From positions 186,001 through 250,000 of the forward strand of contig JAIXZX010000001.1 in the NCBI GenBank assembly GCA_027489335.1: a stretch of 64,000 nt of DNA, in the 5' to 3' direction. This DNA is from Caulobacteraceae bacterium. Lineage in GTDB: Bacteria > Pseudomonadota > Alphaproteobacteria > Caulobacterales > Caulobacteraceae. Below, one piece after another: positions 33,947-42,796 of this stretch (positions within the stretch are counted from its first letter, which is position 1; each line of letters opens with the position of its first letter). The notes beneath the pieces were generated by a model that saw nothing but the letters and a program-made list of their open reading frames with translations, was not told the DNA's origin and made no database searches. The position numbers and the translations under genes are program-made.

Positions 33947-34759
33947 CTACTTGAACCAGCAGAGTTGTTCGGTGGTGGCCAGCAGGACGCCATCGCGGGA
34001 CCAGAGCGCCCCGTGCTGGTCGAAGAAGCCGCTCTCGAACCGGCGGCCCTTGGCCTCGCCCAGGATGAAGTCGCCGCCCACCGCCGCGAGCTCAGCCGGC
34101 GTGGCGTGGAAATAGACGCTCATGCTCACCGTCGAGGCCGGCCGGCGCTCAGCGCTGCGATAGAAGATGCGTGGGGCGAACACGTCGGCCAGGCCCGCCA
34201 GCAGCACATAGTCCAAGGGTCTCGCCTGATGGTCGCGCATCCAGTTTCGCGTCAGGCTGTCAGGGTTCTCCTGCAGCGGCGCCGAACCCTGGACTGGCCG
34301 CTGCTCAAACATGGCGGTGAAGAACCCCGGGCGGGTGGGGATGCTCTCGATGTCCTCGGGAGCCTTCACGCCCTCGGGAAAGCTCGCCTCGTGGGTCGAG
34401 AAGGTTTCGCGGCGCTGGCCCAGCGTCACCATGGCCATGGCCACGGGCGCGCCGTTCTGGATAAGCTCGGAGGTCCAGAACTCGACCGACTTGCCCTGGC
34501 GGGCGGGCCGGGTGGAGAGCTGCAGGGGGCTCTCGTCGAGCCCGCCCATCAGATTGACGGTCATGGCCACCGGCGTGCCCGCGTGGTCGCCCTCGGCCAG
34601 CACGGCCTTCAGCAGCAGGGCGGCGGTCCAGCCACCCCAGGGGCCGATCATGTTCCAGTAGCGCTTGTCGATGCGGGAGTCCCACAGACGGGGACCAGCC
34701 GGCGTCAGCGGCAGGGCTTCGTCGAAATCGTGCAGGCGCACGGGCGCGGCGTCGTCCAT
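33947..34759 (-). CDS. Acyl-CoA thioesterase (double hotdog, TesB-like)
   Basis: A 270-residue thioesterase-superfamily protein with two hotdog halves. N-terminal features are IGPWGGWTAALLLKAV (the WGG loop of TesB-like enzymes) and the second half holds STVSMSVYFHATPAEL and a catalytic-type Asp/Gln region near LDYVLLAGLADVFAPR. It hydrolyses acyl-CoA to free acid and CoA. The ATG at 34759 has GAGGG upstream. It is transcribed towards the nucleotide-sugar genes and may share lipid-metabolic duties with the patatin gene behind it. Confidence 0.85.
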   Translation of the reverse strand: MDDAAPVRLHDFDEALPLTPAGPRLWDSRIDKRYWNMIGPWGGWTAALLLKAVLAEGDHAGTPVAMTVNLMGGLDESPLQLSTRPARQGKSVEFWTSELIQNGAPVAMAMVTLGQRRETFSTHEASFPEGVKAPEDIESIPTRPGFFTAMFEQRPVQGSAPLQENPDSLTRNWMRDHQARPLDYVLLAGLADVFAPRIFYRSAERRPASTVSMSVYFHATPAELAAVGGDFILGEAKGRRFESGFFDQHGALWSRDGVLLATTEQLCWFK

Positions 34760-34850
34760 GGGAAATCCCTCGAAAGAATGCAGGCGCGGCGGGGAGGCCG
34801 CGAACAATGGCCTGCTTCTATGGAGGGCGCCGCAGCGTAAGGCTAGATCG

Positions 34851-35744
34851 TCAGTTCCAGGCCGCCGCGATCCGCGCCGCCTCGGCGCGGCCCTGGTCCA
34901 ACCCGGCCCGGGCGGCGTCGGGACGGCGGGCGAAGTTCATCAGATTGACCCCCATGGCCGCAGCGCTGCCCGCATCCGGGCTGATCAGCACCACCTGCGC
35001 GCCTGCGGACTTGAGGACCGAGATTTCGCCGTCCAGTTGCCTGGCCATGGCCTCGGCCGCGGGCCCCGCGCTATCGCCGCCGCGCACCTGCACCAGGACC
35101 ACCAGATCATGGCCCTTGGCCATGTCGGCGTTGAGAGAGGAGCGCATGCCGCCGTCGATGTAACGCCGGCCCTTGAGGGTCACCGGCGGATAAACCCCGG
35201 GCACCGAGCACGAAGAGGCCACCGCGCGGGTGACGCCGACGCCGGAGTCCTTGGTCCAGAGCTGAAACGCGCCGGTCAGGGCGTCCACCGCCGTGCAGGC
35301 GAAGCCGCGCTCTGGCCAGGCGTCCTCGGCCAGGCCCGCGAACGACCGGCCGAAGGAGGCGATGAAGGCGGCCTCATCCACCGTCTCGGCGGCGAGCGCA
35401 AAGGCGCCGATGTCGGCGCGCACGGCCTCGGCCGGCCGGGCGCCGGATCTGGCCTCCTGCATCATCTTCATCAGCGGCGTGAGGTCGGGCGCCGGGCGGG
35501 GCGACTCGCCGGCCTTGGCGGGCGGCTGACGCGGGCGATCGGCCTCGGCCAGGATGGGGGTCGCCAGCTCTCCGGCCGGGTCGCCGAGCGCCAGCCGGGC
35601 GCCGACAAAGGATCCCGCGGAGGTCCCGAGAATGAAGTCCGCGGCGCCCAGGTCGACGCTGGCCTCGGCGAGGCCCGCGATGAGGCCGGACTCCCAGGCG
35701 ATGCCCACCGGCCCGCCGCCGCCCAACACCAGCGCCTTGCTCAT
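34851..35744 (-). CDS. Patatin-like phospholipase
   Basis: A 297-residue patatin-family acyl hydrolase. The oxyanion loop GGGGPVG is at about 8-14, the nucleophile motif GTSAGS at 40-45 with Ser42, and the catalytic Asp is in YIDGGM in the second half. The dyad is complete. No signal peptide, so it acts in the cytoplasm or on the inner leaflet. GGGAGAGACAG precedes the ATG. It lies 91 bases from the thioesterase gene in the same direction. Substrate could be phospholipid or storage lipid. Confidence 0.92.
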   Translation of the reverse strand: MSKALVLGGGGPVGIAWESGLIAGLAEASVDLGAADFILGTSAGSFVGARLALGDPAGELATPILAEADRPRQPPAKAGESPRPAPDLTPLMKMMQEARSGARPAEAVRADIGAFALAAETVDEAAFIASFGRSFAGLAEDAWPERGFACTAVDALTGAFQLWTKDSGVGVTRAVASSCSVPGVYPPVTLKGRRYIDGGMRSSLNADMAKGHDLVVLVQVRGGDSAGPAAEAMARQLDGEISVLKSAGAQVVLISPDAGSAAAMGVNLMNFARRPDAARAGLDQGRAEAARIAAAWN

Positions 35745-35826
35745 CTGTCTCTCCCGATCCGTGTTCTGTCTTTCAGCCAGGATCGGGCGCCTGGACGGCC
35801 ATGTCCACGCAAGGCTCAAAACGAAT

Positions 35827-35853
35827 GAGAGCGCAGCCAAGGACTGCGCTCTC
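35827..35853 (-). terminator. Rho-independent terminator of the secreted-protein pair
   Basis: GAGAGCGCAG pairs with CTGCGCTCTC (10 bases, 7-base loop). On the minus strand it is followed by ATTCGTTTTGAG. It lies 65 bases after the stop of the 35919-36470 gene. Confidence 0.7.
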
Positions 35854-35918
35854 TCCGTCAGGATGAGACCGGAACTCCCCCAAGCCCGGCCGACGCCCCC
35901 ACAGGGGTAAGGACGCTC

Positions 35919-36470
35919 CTAACAGGCCTTTTCGCGGTAGAGCCCCAGAAGGTGGTTCATCCGCTGTTGTTGAGGCGACACCGTCGGCGCCGCCGCCTCG
36001 CCGCCGGTGGCCACCGCCTGGCCGACAGCCTGGGAGCCGGAGTCCACAACTGCGGTCAGGGCCTGGGCGGCGAAGGGGCTGAAGGCCCCACCCACCATGC
36101 CGCGGGCGAGCCCATAGCGCGCCGCGCCGCCCAGGACGCCGCTGGCCAGGCCACCGGCCAGGCCCCGGCCTTGCTTGGCCCGCTGGGCCTGCTTGGCGGC
36201 CTCCGCCTGCTCGGCCATCAGTTGGGCGTTCAGCGTGTTGGCTTCCGCCCCGATCTGCTCGCAGCTCATGGCCCGGTCGCCGGGTCGCAGCACCTGATAG
36301 ACGTTGGGATCGATCAGCGGCGCCGCCGGCGCGGCCGCGGGGGCGGGCGGCAGGCTTTCGGCCGGCGCGGCGGCGGCCGCGGGGGGCAGGGTTGCGGGGT
36401 CCGGGGTCTGGGCGACCGCGGCGCCGGCGGCCAGCGCCAGGGCGGCCGTGGCGCAGAACAAGCGCTTCAT
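35919..36470 (-). CDS. Secreted protein of unknown function
   Basis: A 183-residue protein I do not recognise. It has a signal peptide of about 20 residues (AVAQ), an Ala/Pro-rich stretch to about 52, then a helical part (CEQIGAEANTLNAQLMAEQA) and a Gly/Ala-rich hydrophobic stretch near 105-140 that could touch a membrane. Two Cys, one at the very C terminus, may bond. GGAG lies 9 bases before the ATG at 36470. It follows another secreted protein gene by 38 bases and ends with a terminator. Confidence 0.75.
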   Translation of the reverse strand: MKRLFCATAALALAAGAAVAQTPDPATLPPAAAAAPAESLPPAPAAAPAAPLIDPNVYQVLRPGDRAMSCEQIGAEANTLNAQLMAEQAEAAKQAQRAKQGRGLAGGLASGVLGGAARYGLARGMVGGAFSPFAAQALTAVVDSGSQAVGQAVATGGEAAAPTVSPQQQRMNHLLGLYREKAC

Positions 36471-36508
36471 GAGGGTGGTCTCCAACAGGTGAGTGGGAAT
36501 GGGGAGGA

Positions 36509-37690
36509 TCACTGGCCGCGAGCCCTGCGGATTTCGGCCACAAGGGCTGCGTTGAAGCCCTGGAAGGCTGCGCGACTCAGGGCGGCGTAGCGCTTGGGCG
36601 AAACCTCGGCGTCGTAGACGAGGCTCTGGCGGTAGACTGAGCCGAAGCCGATGCTGACCAGGGCGTTGTGGGTGGCGATGGAGTCCGAACGGTCGGCGGT
36701 CTGGGCGAGGATGCCGAAGGGCTGCGGGGTGAAAGCCCCCTTGGTGGTGAACCAGCCGGGCATGGCGCCGCCGCTGTTGTTCCCCCAGACGAAGTCGACC
36801 TTTGAGGTGGGGTTGATCCCAAACCGCAGGTCGGCGTCCACCGAGGCCGAGCCGCTGTAGGTGCGCCGGCCCGTGCTCTCCATGTCGATGTAGTCGAGCA
36901 GCACCCGCGGCGACAGGACGATGGCGTCCAGGTCACGGCTGGCGCGTCCGAACCGCAGCAAGGCGCCCGAGGCGGCCACCGCCCCCATGCCCGTCTCGAA
37001 GGCGTGGCCCTTGATGATCGGCAGGGCGCGGGGCCCATAGGCGACCCAGGCCTTGGTGGCGCGACTGTCGATGATCCCCTGGCCGCCGACAGGACCATCG
37101 TACCGCGACAGGCCACGCATCTGCTCGGAGGTCTGGAAGGTCGCGAGGTCGACCACCTCGAAGCCCGCGGCTTCAAGCTGGGCCACCAGGTCGGCATAGG
37201 CCGCGTCGGCCATGTCCTGAGCCATCGCATCGGTAAGGCCCACAAGCCGGGTGGCGATCTGGGTCCGGCGCTGGTTGGTGTCCAGCCCGGCGCCGCCGCC
37301 AAACGCGCTCGCGGACGCGCCCTGCACGAAGGCCAAGGTGTAGCCTGGGATGACGATCTTCGGCCGGTTGGCCAGGTAGCGGGTGGAATGGCCCTGCAGC
37401 GCCACCGGCAGGGGCGGCGCATTGTCCGGCATCATGTCGAGCTGGGCGAGGCTGACCTGTCCACTGGCGTCCGCGCCGGCGTAGCTGCGCCCCACGGCCC
37501 CGCTGACAGAGGTGGCGCCGGTGCGGCCGGACGAGGCGTCCTTGGCCGGCGCAGCGCCAGGCGCCGGGGCGTAGAGGGCGCCAAAGGGATCAGCCTGGCC
37601 CAGCGCAGGGGCCGGCAGGGACAGGGCAAGGACGGCCGTGGCGGCCAGGGCCGTCTGGCCCCAGAGCGGGCGGAAAGCGGTGAGGCGCAT
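36509..37690 (-). CDS. Secreted protein of unknown function
   Basis: A 393-residue protein with a signal peptide (about 1-32, ALGQ), an Ala/Gly/Ser-rich linker, then a mixed alpha/beta domain containing KIVIPGYTLAFVQG near 110 and a helical segment with QIATRLVGLTDAMAQDMADA. No catalytic motif is obvious. It has no Cys and no membrane anchor, so it is probably periplasmic or released. It forms an operon with the smaller secreted protein downstream. I cannot assign a family. Confidence 0.78.
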   Translation of the reverse strand: MRLTAFRPLWGQTALAATAVLALSLPAPALGQADPFGALYAPAPGAAPAKDASSGRTGATSVSGAVGRSYAGADASGQVSLAQLDMMPDNAPPLPVALQGHSTRYLANRPKIVIPGYTLAFVQGASASAFGGGAGLDTNQRRTQIATRLVGLTDAMAQDMADAAYADLVAQLEAAGFEVVDLATFQTSEQMRGLSRYDGPVGGQGIIDSRATKAWVAYGPRALPIIKGHAFETGMGAVAASGALLRFGRASRDLDAIVLSPRVLLDYIDMESTGRRTYSGSASVDADLRFGINPTSKVDFVWGNNSGGAMPGWFTTKGAFTPQPFGILAQTADRSDSIATHNALVSIGFGSVYRQSLVYDAEVSPKRYAALSRAAFQGFNAALVAEIRRARGQ

Positions 37691-37841
37691 GGGGGATGGC
37701 CTTGGACGGAGAACGAGGTCGTGTTGTCCTCAGTCCTGGCCCCTGCGGCGGCACGCCGCATGATCCAAACGGACTAGGCTGACCCAAACCTCCGTGCTCG
37801 GCGCCTTGCGGGAGAGGCCCGGTCATGGGAAGGCTTGGCGT

Positions 37842-37851
37842 CAAACGTTTG
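37842..37851. promoter_or_regulatory. Palindromic operator candidate upstream of quinone oxidoreductase gene
   Basis: CAAACGTTTG is a perfect 10-base palindrome ending 24 bases before the ATG at 37876, where a bound repressor would block transcription or initiation. It may control the 37876-40573 run. Confidence 0.4.
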
Positions 37852-37875
37852 TTTTAAGTCATTAGGGAGAGCGCC

Positions 37876-38841
37876 ATGAAGGCTGCGGTCTATTACGAGA
37901 ACGGTGGTCCCGAGGTCCTGAAGTACGAGGAAATCCCGGACCCGGTCTGCCATCCCAAGGGCGTCATTATCCGCGTCGAGGCCATCGCCATCGAGGGCGG
38001 GGACACCCTGAATCGCTGGCGCGGCCCCCTGATGACCAATCCGCATGTGGTCGGCTATCAGGCCGCCGGCGAGATCATCGAGATCGGCGAGCAGGTCACC
38101 AATGTGAAGGTCGGCCAGAAGGTCGCGACCGTGAACAACTGGGGCAGCCACGCCGAGCTGCGCTCGGTCCCGGCCCGCAACTGCTGGCCGATTCCCGACG
38201 GCTTCGATGTGCGCAAGGCCGCCGCCATTCCGGTCACCTTCGGCACTGCCCATGACTGCCTGTTCGAATTCGGCCGCATGAAGAAGGGCGAGACCGTCTT
38301 GGTCCAGGCCGGCGCCTCGGGCGTGGGCGTGGCCGCCATCCAGCTGGCCAAGCGGGCCGGCGCAGGGCTCATCCTGGCGACAGCCTCGTCGGACGAGCGC
38401 CTGGAGAAGCTCAAGCGCCTCGGCCTTGACCACGGCATCAACTACACCCGCGACGATGTGGTGAAGGAGGTCAAGCGCCTCACCGACAACAAGGGCGTAG
38501 ACGTGGTCGTCGATTCCGTCGGCGGCTCGACCCTGCAGGGCTCGATCAATTCGCTGGCCTATCGTGGCCGGGTCTCCATGGTCGGCGCGGCTGGGCGCGA
38601 GCCCATGGTGGTCGATGTCGGCACCATGATGGGCGGCAACCGCGCCCTGTCGGGCGTCTTCCTCGGCGCCGAGATCGGCACTGATCGGGTGCACGACAAC
38701 ATCCAGCAGCTGATCGAGGACGCCGCCAAGGGCGAGCTGGAAGTGATCATCGACAAGGAATTCCCCCTGTCCGACGCCGCCGGCGCCCATGCCTATATCG
38801 AGAGCCGCCAAGCTGTCGGCCGGGTGGTCCTGGTCCCCTGA
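37876..38841 (+). CDS. NADPH:quinone reductase-type medium-chain dehydrogenase
   Basis: A 321-residue medium-chain dehydrogenase/reductase of the zinc-free quinone oxidoreductase type. The cofactor motif GASGVGVAA begins near 145; VGYQAAGE is near 57-64. The zinc ligands of alcohol dehydrogenases are absent. It reduces quinones or alpha,beta-unsaturated carbonyls with NADPH. AGGGAGAG precedes the ATG. It heads a same-strand run with a hydrolase and an SDR, probably one catabolic set. Confidence 0.9.
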   Translation: MKAAVYYENGGPEVLKYEEIPDPVCHPKGVIIRVEAIAIEGGDTLNRWRGPLMTNPHVVGYQAAGEIIEIGEQVTNVKVGQKVATVNNWGSHAELRSVPARNCWPIPDGFDVRKAAAIPVTFGTAHDCLFEFGRMKKGETVLVQAGASGVGVAAIQLAKRAGAGLILATASSDERLEKLKRLGLDHGINYTRDDVVKEVKRLTDNKGVDVVVDSVGGSTLQGSINSLAYRGRVSMVGAAGREPMVVDVGTMMGGNRALSGVFLGAEIGTDRVHDNIQQLIEDAAKGELEVIIDKEFPLSDAAGAHAYIESRQAVGRVVLVP

Positions 38842-38853
38842 TCGCCCCGTGAT

Positions 38854-38886
38854 CGGACGGCGCGGGCCCTGCGCTCGCGCCGTCCG
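38854..38886 (+). other. Strong intercistronic hairpin
   Basis: CGGACGGCGCG and CGCGCCGTCCG pair perfectly over 11 bases with an 11-base loop in the 78-base gap between the reductase and hydrolase genes. No T tract follows, so it is more like an mRNA-stabilising or processing stem than a full terminator. Confidence 0.5.
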
Positions 38887-38919
38887 CCATCCTCATTCAG
38901 AAAAAACTGGGAGGCCGCC

Positions 38920-39756
38920 ATGCCCCGCGCCGCCGTCAATGGCATCGAGATCGAGTACGAGACCTTCGGGCCTGACGACGCCCCGGCCGTTCTGCTGATC
39001 AACGGCCTCGGGTCGCAGATGACCCGCTGGCCCGTCCCCTTCTGCGAGAAGCTGCTGGCCCGGGGCTACCGCGCCATCCGCTTCGACAACCGCGACGTGG
39101 GCCGCTCCACCTGGTTCCAGTCCGGTGACCGCTACACCCTGTCGGACATGGCCGCGGACGCGGCGGGCCTGCTGGACCACCTGAAGATCGACAAGGCCCA
39201 TGTGGCCGGCGTGTCCATGGGCGGCATGATCGCCCAGACGGTGGCCATCGAGCATCCGGACCGCGTGCGCTCCCTCACGTCGATCATGTCGGCCACCGGC
39301 GCGCCGGGCACCATGGATGCGACGCCCGAGGCCGCCGCCGTCCTGACCCAGGTCGCCCCGGATCCCAACGTCGACGAAGAGGCCTTCGTCGCCCACGGCA
39401 TGAAGAATGCGCGCACCATCGGCAGCCCAGGCTATCCGTGGTCGGACGATGCTTTGCGCGAGCGGGTGCTGTCGGAGATGCGCCGGGCCTACAATCCCAA
39501 GGGCGTACAGCGCCAGCGCGGGGCAATCGGCGCCAGTGGCGACCGGACCGAGAAGCTCAGCCAGTTGGACGTGCCCACCGTCGTCCTGCACGGCGAGGCC
39601 GATCCGCTGATCCCCAAGGCCGGCGGCGAGGCCACGGCCCGGGCGATCCCCGGCGCGGAGCTGCGTATCATCCCCGGCATGGGCCACGACCTGCCCGAGC
39701 CCCTCTACGACACCATCATCGACGCCATCGTCGCCGCCGCCAAGCGGGCGCGCTGA
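38920..39756 (+). CDS. Alpha/beta hydrolase
   Basis: A 278-residue alpha/beta-hydrolase with the oxyanion region NGLGS near 28-32, nucleophile elbow GVSMGG near 97-102, an acid in HGEADPLIP and a catalytic His in GMGHDLP near the end. Closest in feel to the carboxylesterase/aclacinomycin methylesterase group (FDNRDVGRS motif). GGGAGG precedes the ATG. It lies between a quinone reductase and an SDR gene. Confidence 0.9.
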   Translation: MPRAAVNGIEIEYETFGPDDAPAVLLINGLGSQMTRWPVPFCEKLLARGYRAIRFDNRDVGRSTWFQSGDRYTLSDMAADAAGLLDHLKIDKAHVAGVSMGGMIAQTVAIEHPDRVRSLTSIMSATGAPGTMDATPEAAAVLTQVAPDPNVDEEAFVAHGMKNARTIGSPGYPWSDDALRERVLSEMRRAYNPKGVQRQRGAIGASGDRTEKLSQLDVPTVVLHGEADPLIPKAGGEATARAIPGAELRIIPGMGHDLPEPLYDTIIDAIVAAAKRAR

Positions 39757-39781
39757 AACCCCTACTGAAGGAGAGTATCGT

Positions 39782-40573
39782 ATGGGACGTCTCGAAGGCT
39801 TTTCAGCCGTCGTCACCGGCGCAGCCAGCGGCATCGGCCGCGCCAGCGCCACCCTGTTCGCCAAGGAAGGCGCCCGGGTCGTCTGCGTCGACCGGGCCGA
39901 GGCCGTGGAAGAGACCGCCGCCTCGATCCAGGCCCATGGGGGCCAGGCGATCGCCATGACCGGCGACGCCGGCGACGAGGCCTTTGTGCAGACCTACATC
40001 CAGCGGGCGGTGGACGAGTTCGGCGGCCTGGACGCCGTTTACGCCAATGCCGGGATCACGGGCGGGCCGACGCCCTTCTTCGAGCTCACGCCGGAGATCT
40101 GGACCGAGGTGCTGCGGATCAACCTGATCGGCCCCTTCCTGGCCATCAAGCACGCCAGCAAGATCATGATCCCCAAGGGCAAGGGCTCGATCATCTGCAC
40201 GGCCTCGGTGGCCGGCATCCGCTCAGGCGCCGGCCCGGCCTCCTATTCGGCCTCCAAGGCCGGCGTCATCAACCTGGCGACCACCGCGGCCAACGAACTC
40301 TATGGGACGGGCGTGCGGGTCAACGCCGTCTGCCCGGGCCTGATCGAGACCGGCATGACCCAGAGCGTGTTCGACTATGCCCGGTCCCGGGGGAGCGAAG
40401 GCCGGATCGGCCAGCTCAATCCGCTGACCCGCGCCGGCGTCCCCAACGAAATCGCCCACATGGCGCTGTTCCTGGCCAGCGACGAGGCTTCTTACGTGAA
40501 CGGCCAGGCCATCGCCGTGGACGGCGGCCTCTCGTCTTCGCACCCGGTGGGTAAGCGCGGCGGGCCTCGCTAG
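39782..40573 (+). CDS. Short-chain dehydrogenase/reductase
   Basis: A 263-residue classical SDR. The cofactor motif TGAASGIG is at about 12-19, NAGITGG near 87, catalytic Ser in ASVAG near 143, and YSASK near 157-161 is intact. Asp37 after the second strand favours NAD. AAGGAGAG lies before the ATG. It is the third gene of the rightward set with hydrolase and quinone reductase; likely oxidises a secondary alcohol intermediate. Confidence 0.92.
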   Translation: MGRLEGFSAVVTGAASGIGRASATLFAKEGARVVCVDRAEAVEETAASIQAHGGQAIAMTGDAGDEAFVQTYIQRAVDEFGGLDAVYANAGITGGPTPFFELTPEIWTEVLRINLIGPFLAIKHASKIMIPKGKGSIICTASVAGIRSGAGPASYSASKAGVINLATTAANELYGTGVRVNAVCPGLIETGMTQSVFDYARSRGSEGRIGQLNPLTRAGVPNEIAHMALFLASDEASYVNGQAIAVDGGLSSSHPVGKRGGPR

Positions 40574-40589
40574 GCCACACGTTCCATAA

Positions 40590-40616
40590 GGGGCGCGGGG
40601 CTTTGCCTTGCGCCCC
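40590..40616 (+). terminator. Hairpin between SDR and yebC
   Basis: GGGGCGC pairs with GCGCCCC, and the stem continues with two G-U and three G-C pairs to a 3-base TTT loop, giving about 12 pairs. No long T tract follows. It probably separates the catabolic run from yebC. Confidence 0.5.
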
Positions 40617-40678
40617 GGCGAGCGCTAGAAGCGGCCCTCGCACTTTCGCAAGACCAGCCCAAGAGCCGCACAGCACCC

Positions 40679-41425
40679 ATGGCCGGACATTCAAAGTTCA
40701 AGAACATCATGCACCGCAAGGGCCGCGCCGACGCGGTGCGGTCCAAGCTGTTTTCCAAGCTCAGCCGCGAGATCACCGTGGCGGCCAAGTCGGGCATGCC
40801 CGACCCGGCGATGAATTCCCGCCTGCGTCTGGCCGTGGCCAACGCCAAGGCCGAGTCCATGCCCAAGGACAATATCGACCGGGCCATCAAGAAGGCCTCG
40901 GGCGCCGACGCCGAGGCCTATGAGGAAATCCGCTATGAGGGCTTCGGGCCGGGCGGGGTGGGCCTGATCGTCGAGGCGCTGACCGACAACCGCAACCGCG
41001 CCGCAGCCAATGTGCGGGCGATCTTCTCCAAGAACGGCGGCAATCTGGGGGAGACCGGCTCGGTGTCCTTCATGTTCGACCGGGTGGGCCAGATCGTCTA
41101 TCCGGCCAGTGTCGGGTCGGAAGACAAGATCATGGAGGCCGCCATCGAGGCCGGCGCCGAGGATGTGGAGTCCGACGAGGAGACCCACACGATCTACACC
41201 GCCTTCGGAGACCTCTCCGACGTGGCCCAGACCCTGGAAACGGCCCTGGGCGAGCCCAAGTCCACCGCCATCGCCTGGCGGCCCAAGACGCTGACGCCGG
41301 TCGAGGGCGAGCCCGTGGCCACGCTGATGAAGCTGATCGACGCCCTGGAAGACGACGATGACGTCCAGAACGTCTATGGCAATTACGACGTTTCCGACGC
41401 GGACCTGGAGACCTACGCCGGGTGA
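40679..41425 (+). CDS. yebC: YebC/PmpR family protein
   Basis: A 248-residue YebC/PmpR protein of normal length. It begins [16 protein letters not shown] and holds the family blocks [12 protein letters not shown] and YEGFGPGGV. Family members were described as DNA-binding regulators and more recently as ribosome-associated factors that relieve stalling, for example at proline runs. In many alphaproteobacteria it lies upstream of ruvCAB, as here with mgtC and a small gene between. Confidence 0.95.
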   Translation: MAGHSKFKNIMHRKGRADAVRSKLFSKLSREITVAAKSGMPDPAMNSRLRLAVANAKAESMPKDNIDRAIKKASGADAEAYEEIRYEGFGPGGVGLIVEALTDNRNRAAANVRAIFSKNGGNLGETGSVSFMFDRVGQIVYPASVGSEDKIMEAAIEAGAEDVESDEETHTIYTAFGDLSDVAQTLETALGEPKSTAIAWRPKTLTPVEGEPVATLMKLIDALEDDDDVQNVYGNYDVSDADLETYAG

Positions 41426-41477
41426 CGGCCGGCCCCGCCGCATGAAGCGGGGGCGCGGTCCTGTGCGTTGATGGGCC

Positions 41478-42179
41478 ATGGAGTGGCTCACATCATACGT
41501 CATACCGGTGCTCGGCGCCGTCCTCGCTGGCGGCCTGATCGGTCTTGAGCGGGAGTATCGGGGCCGCCCGGCCGGGTTCCGCACCCACATCCTGGTGGCC
41601 CTGACCTCTTCCCTGCTGATGCTGGCGGCGATCCATCAGCTGGAGTGGATGGGCGAGGTGGACGAGGATGTCATCCGCATCGATCCCACCCGGATGGCCC
41701 ACGGCATTCTGACCGGCATCGGCTTTCTCTGCGGCGGGGTGATCTTTCGGCACGGCCTGAGCGTGCATGGCCTGACCACGGCGGCCTCCCTGTGGATCAC
41801 CTCGGCGCTCGGCACCCTCTACGGCGTCGGCTTCTACGGTCTGGCCATCGGCGGCACGGCCGTCACTCTGCTGGTGCTGGGCGTTCTGCGCTGGGCTGAC
41901 CAGCGAATCCCCCAACTTCGAATCATGGACGTGAAGGTCCGCTATCGTCGGGCCGAGGCGATGACGGAAGACGAGTTCCGCAAGCTGGTGGCCGAGTTCG
42001 GCCTGGACGCTGGCGCGATCAGCGAGCGTCTGTGGTCGGGCGAAAATGAAGATCAGGCGCGGGTGGAGCACCGGGCCACCCTGCGCGGCACTGGCGCCTC
42101 CAATCTGGCCCGTCTGGCCGAGCATTTCCGAGAGGACCGGCGGGTGGTCGAGTACAGCCTTTCGCCGCGCAAGGACTGA
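41478..42179 (+). CDS. MgtC/SapB family membrane protein
   Basis: A 233-residue protein. The N-terminal half has about five membrane helices with landmarks GGLIGLEREYRGRPAGFRTH (about 18-37) and GIGFLCGGVIFR. The C-terminal ~95 residues form a soluble ACT-like regulatory domain. Such proteins regulate magnesium homeostasis or the membrane ATP synthase under stress. It lies 52 bases after yebC. Confidence 0.92.
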   Translation: MEWLTSYVIPVLGAVLAGGLIGLEREYRGRPAGFRTHILVALTSSLLMLAAIHQLEWMGEVDEDVIRIDPTRMAHGILTGIGFLCGGVIFRHGLSVHGLTTAASLWITSALGTLYGVGFYGLAIGGTAVTLLVLGVLRWADQRIPQLRIMDVKVRYRRAEAMTEDEFRKLVAEFGLDAGAISERLWSGENEDQARVEHRATLRGTGASNLARLAEHFREDRRVVEYSLSPRKD

Positions 42180-42224
42180 GGCAGGCGACAAATCGGCCTT
42201 TGGGGTGCTAGAGACCGCGCCCTC

Positions 42225-42713
42225 ATGACCCTGCGACTCTGGATCGAGATCAATCATCAGGCCCCCTACCGCACCGGGGGTTGGGCCTGGCTCCGACAGG
42301 ACGGCAAGGCTGTGGCCGGCGCCGCCGGGGGTGAGCGGGATATCGATGCCGAGGCCTTCTGTGTCCGTGCGTTGCGCGCCGCCCTCGTCGACCTGCCCGC
42401 CGAAACGGCCGTCGCATTGCATCTCTCTGAGCCCCTGCTGATCGAAGGGGTCCGCACCATGTCGGCCAGGCGGGCGGGCGGTTGGAAGACCGAGGCGGGT
42501 GAGGAGTCTCCGGACGCCGAAGCCTGGGAGGCGGTGGCCAAGGCCCTGGCGGGACGGGGGCTGAGCCTGGTTCGCACCCAGCCCACCGACGCGCGCAGCC
42601 CCGCCGGTTTCGCCGCGGCCTGGGCCGAGCTTGGCCGCGACAAGGCTAAGACCAAGGGGACGTTCAAGAACGCCATTCCCCGCCCGAACCTGACCAAGAT
42701 CCGCGGCCTCTAG
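42225..42713 (+). CDS. RNase H-like fold protein, probably catalytically inactive
   Basis: A 162-residue protein whose order of elements matches RNase HI: a first strand with TGGWAW (compare PGGYGA), a helix AEAFCVRALRAAL (compare the MELMAAI helix), HLSEPLLIEGV (compare TDSQYVRQGI), GGWKTEAG (compare RGWKTADK), AWEAVAKAL and a C-terminal AAWAELGR. The metal ligands are altered: the first-strand Asp is Glu in WIEIN, the helix Glu may remain, the Asp of TDS is Glu in LSE, and the last Asp is lost. So nucleic-acid binding without cleavage is likely. It sits between mgtC and ruvC. The fold match is my own alignment by eye. Confidence 0.72.
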   Translation: MTLRLWIEINHQAPYRTGGWAWLRQDGKAVAGAAGGERDIDAEAFCVRALRAALVDLPAETAVALHLSEPLLIEGVRTMSARRAGGWKTEAGEESPDAEAWEAVAKALAGRGLSLVRTQPTDARSPAGFAAAWAELGRDKAKTKGTFKNAIPRPNLTKIRGL

Positions 42714-42796
42714 GGATGGTCTAAACACCCCCTTAACCCTGCGGCGGGCTAATCGGCCGGTAGGAACAATCCCCGAACACGCCTATAGAGTCGCCC

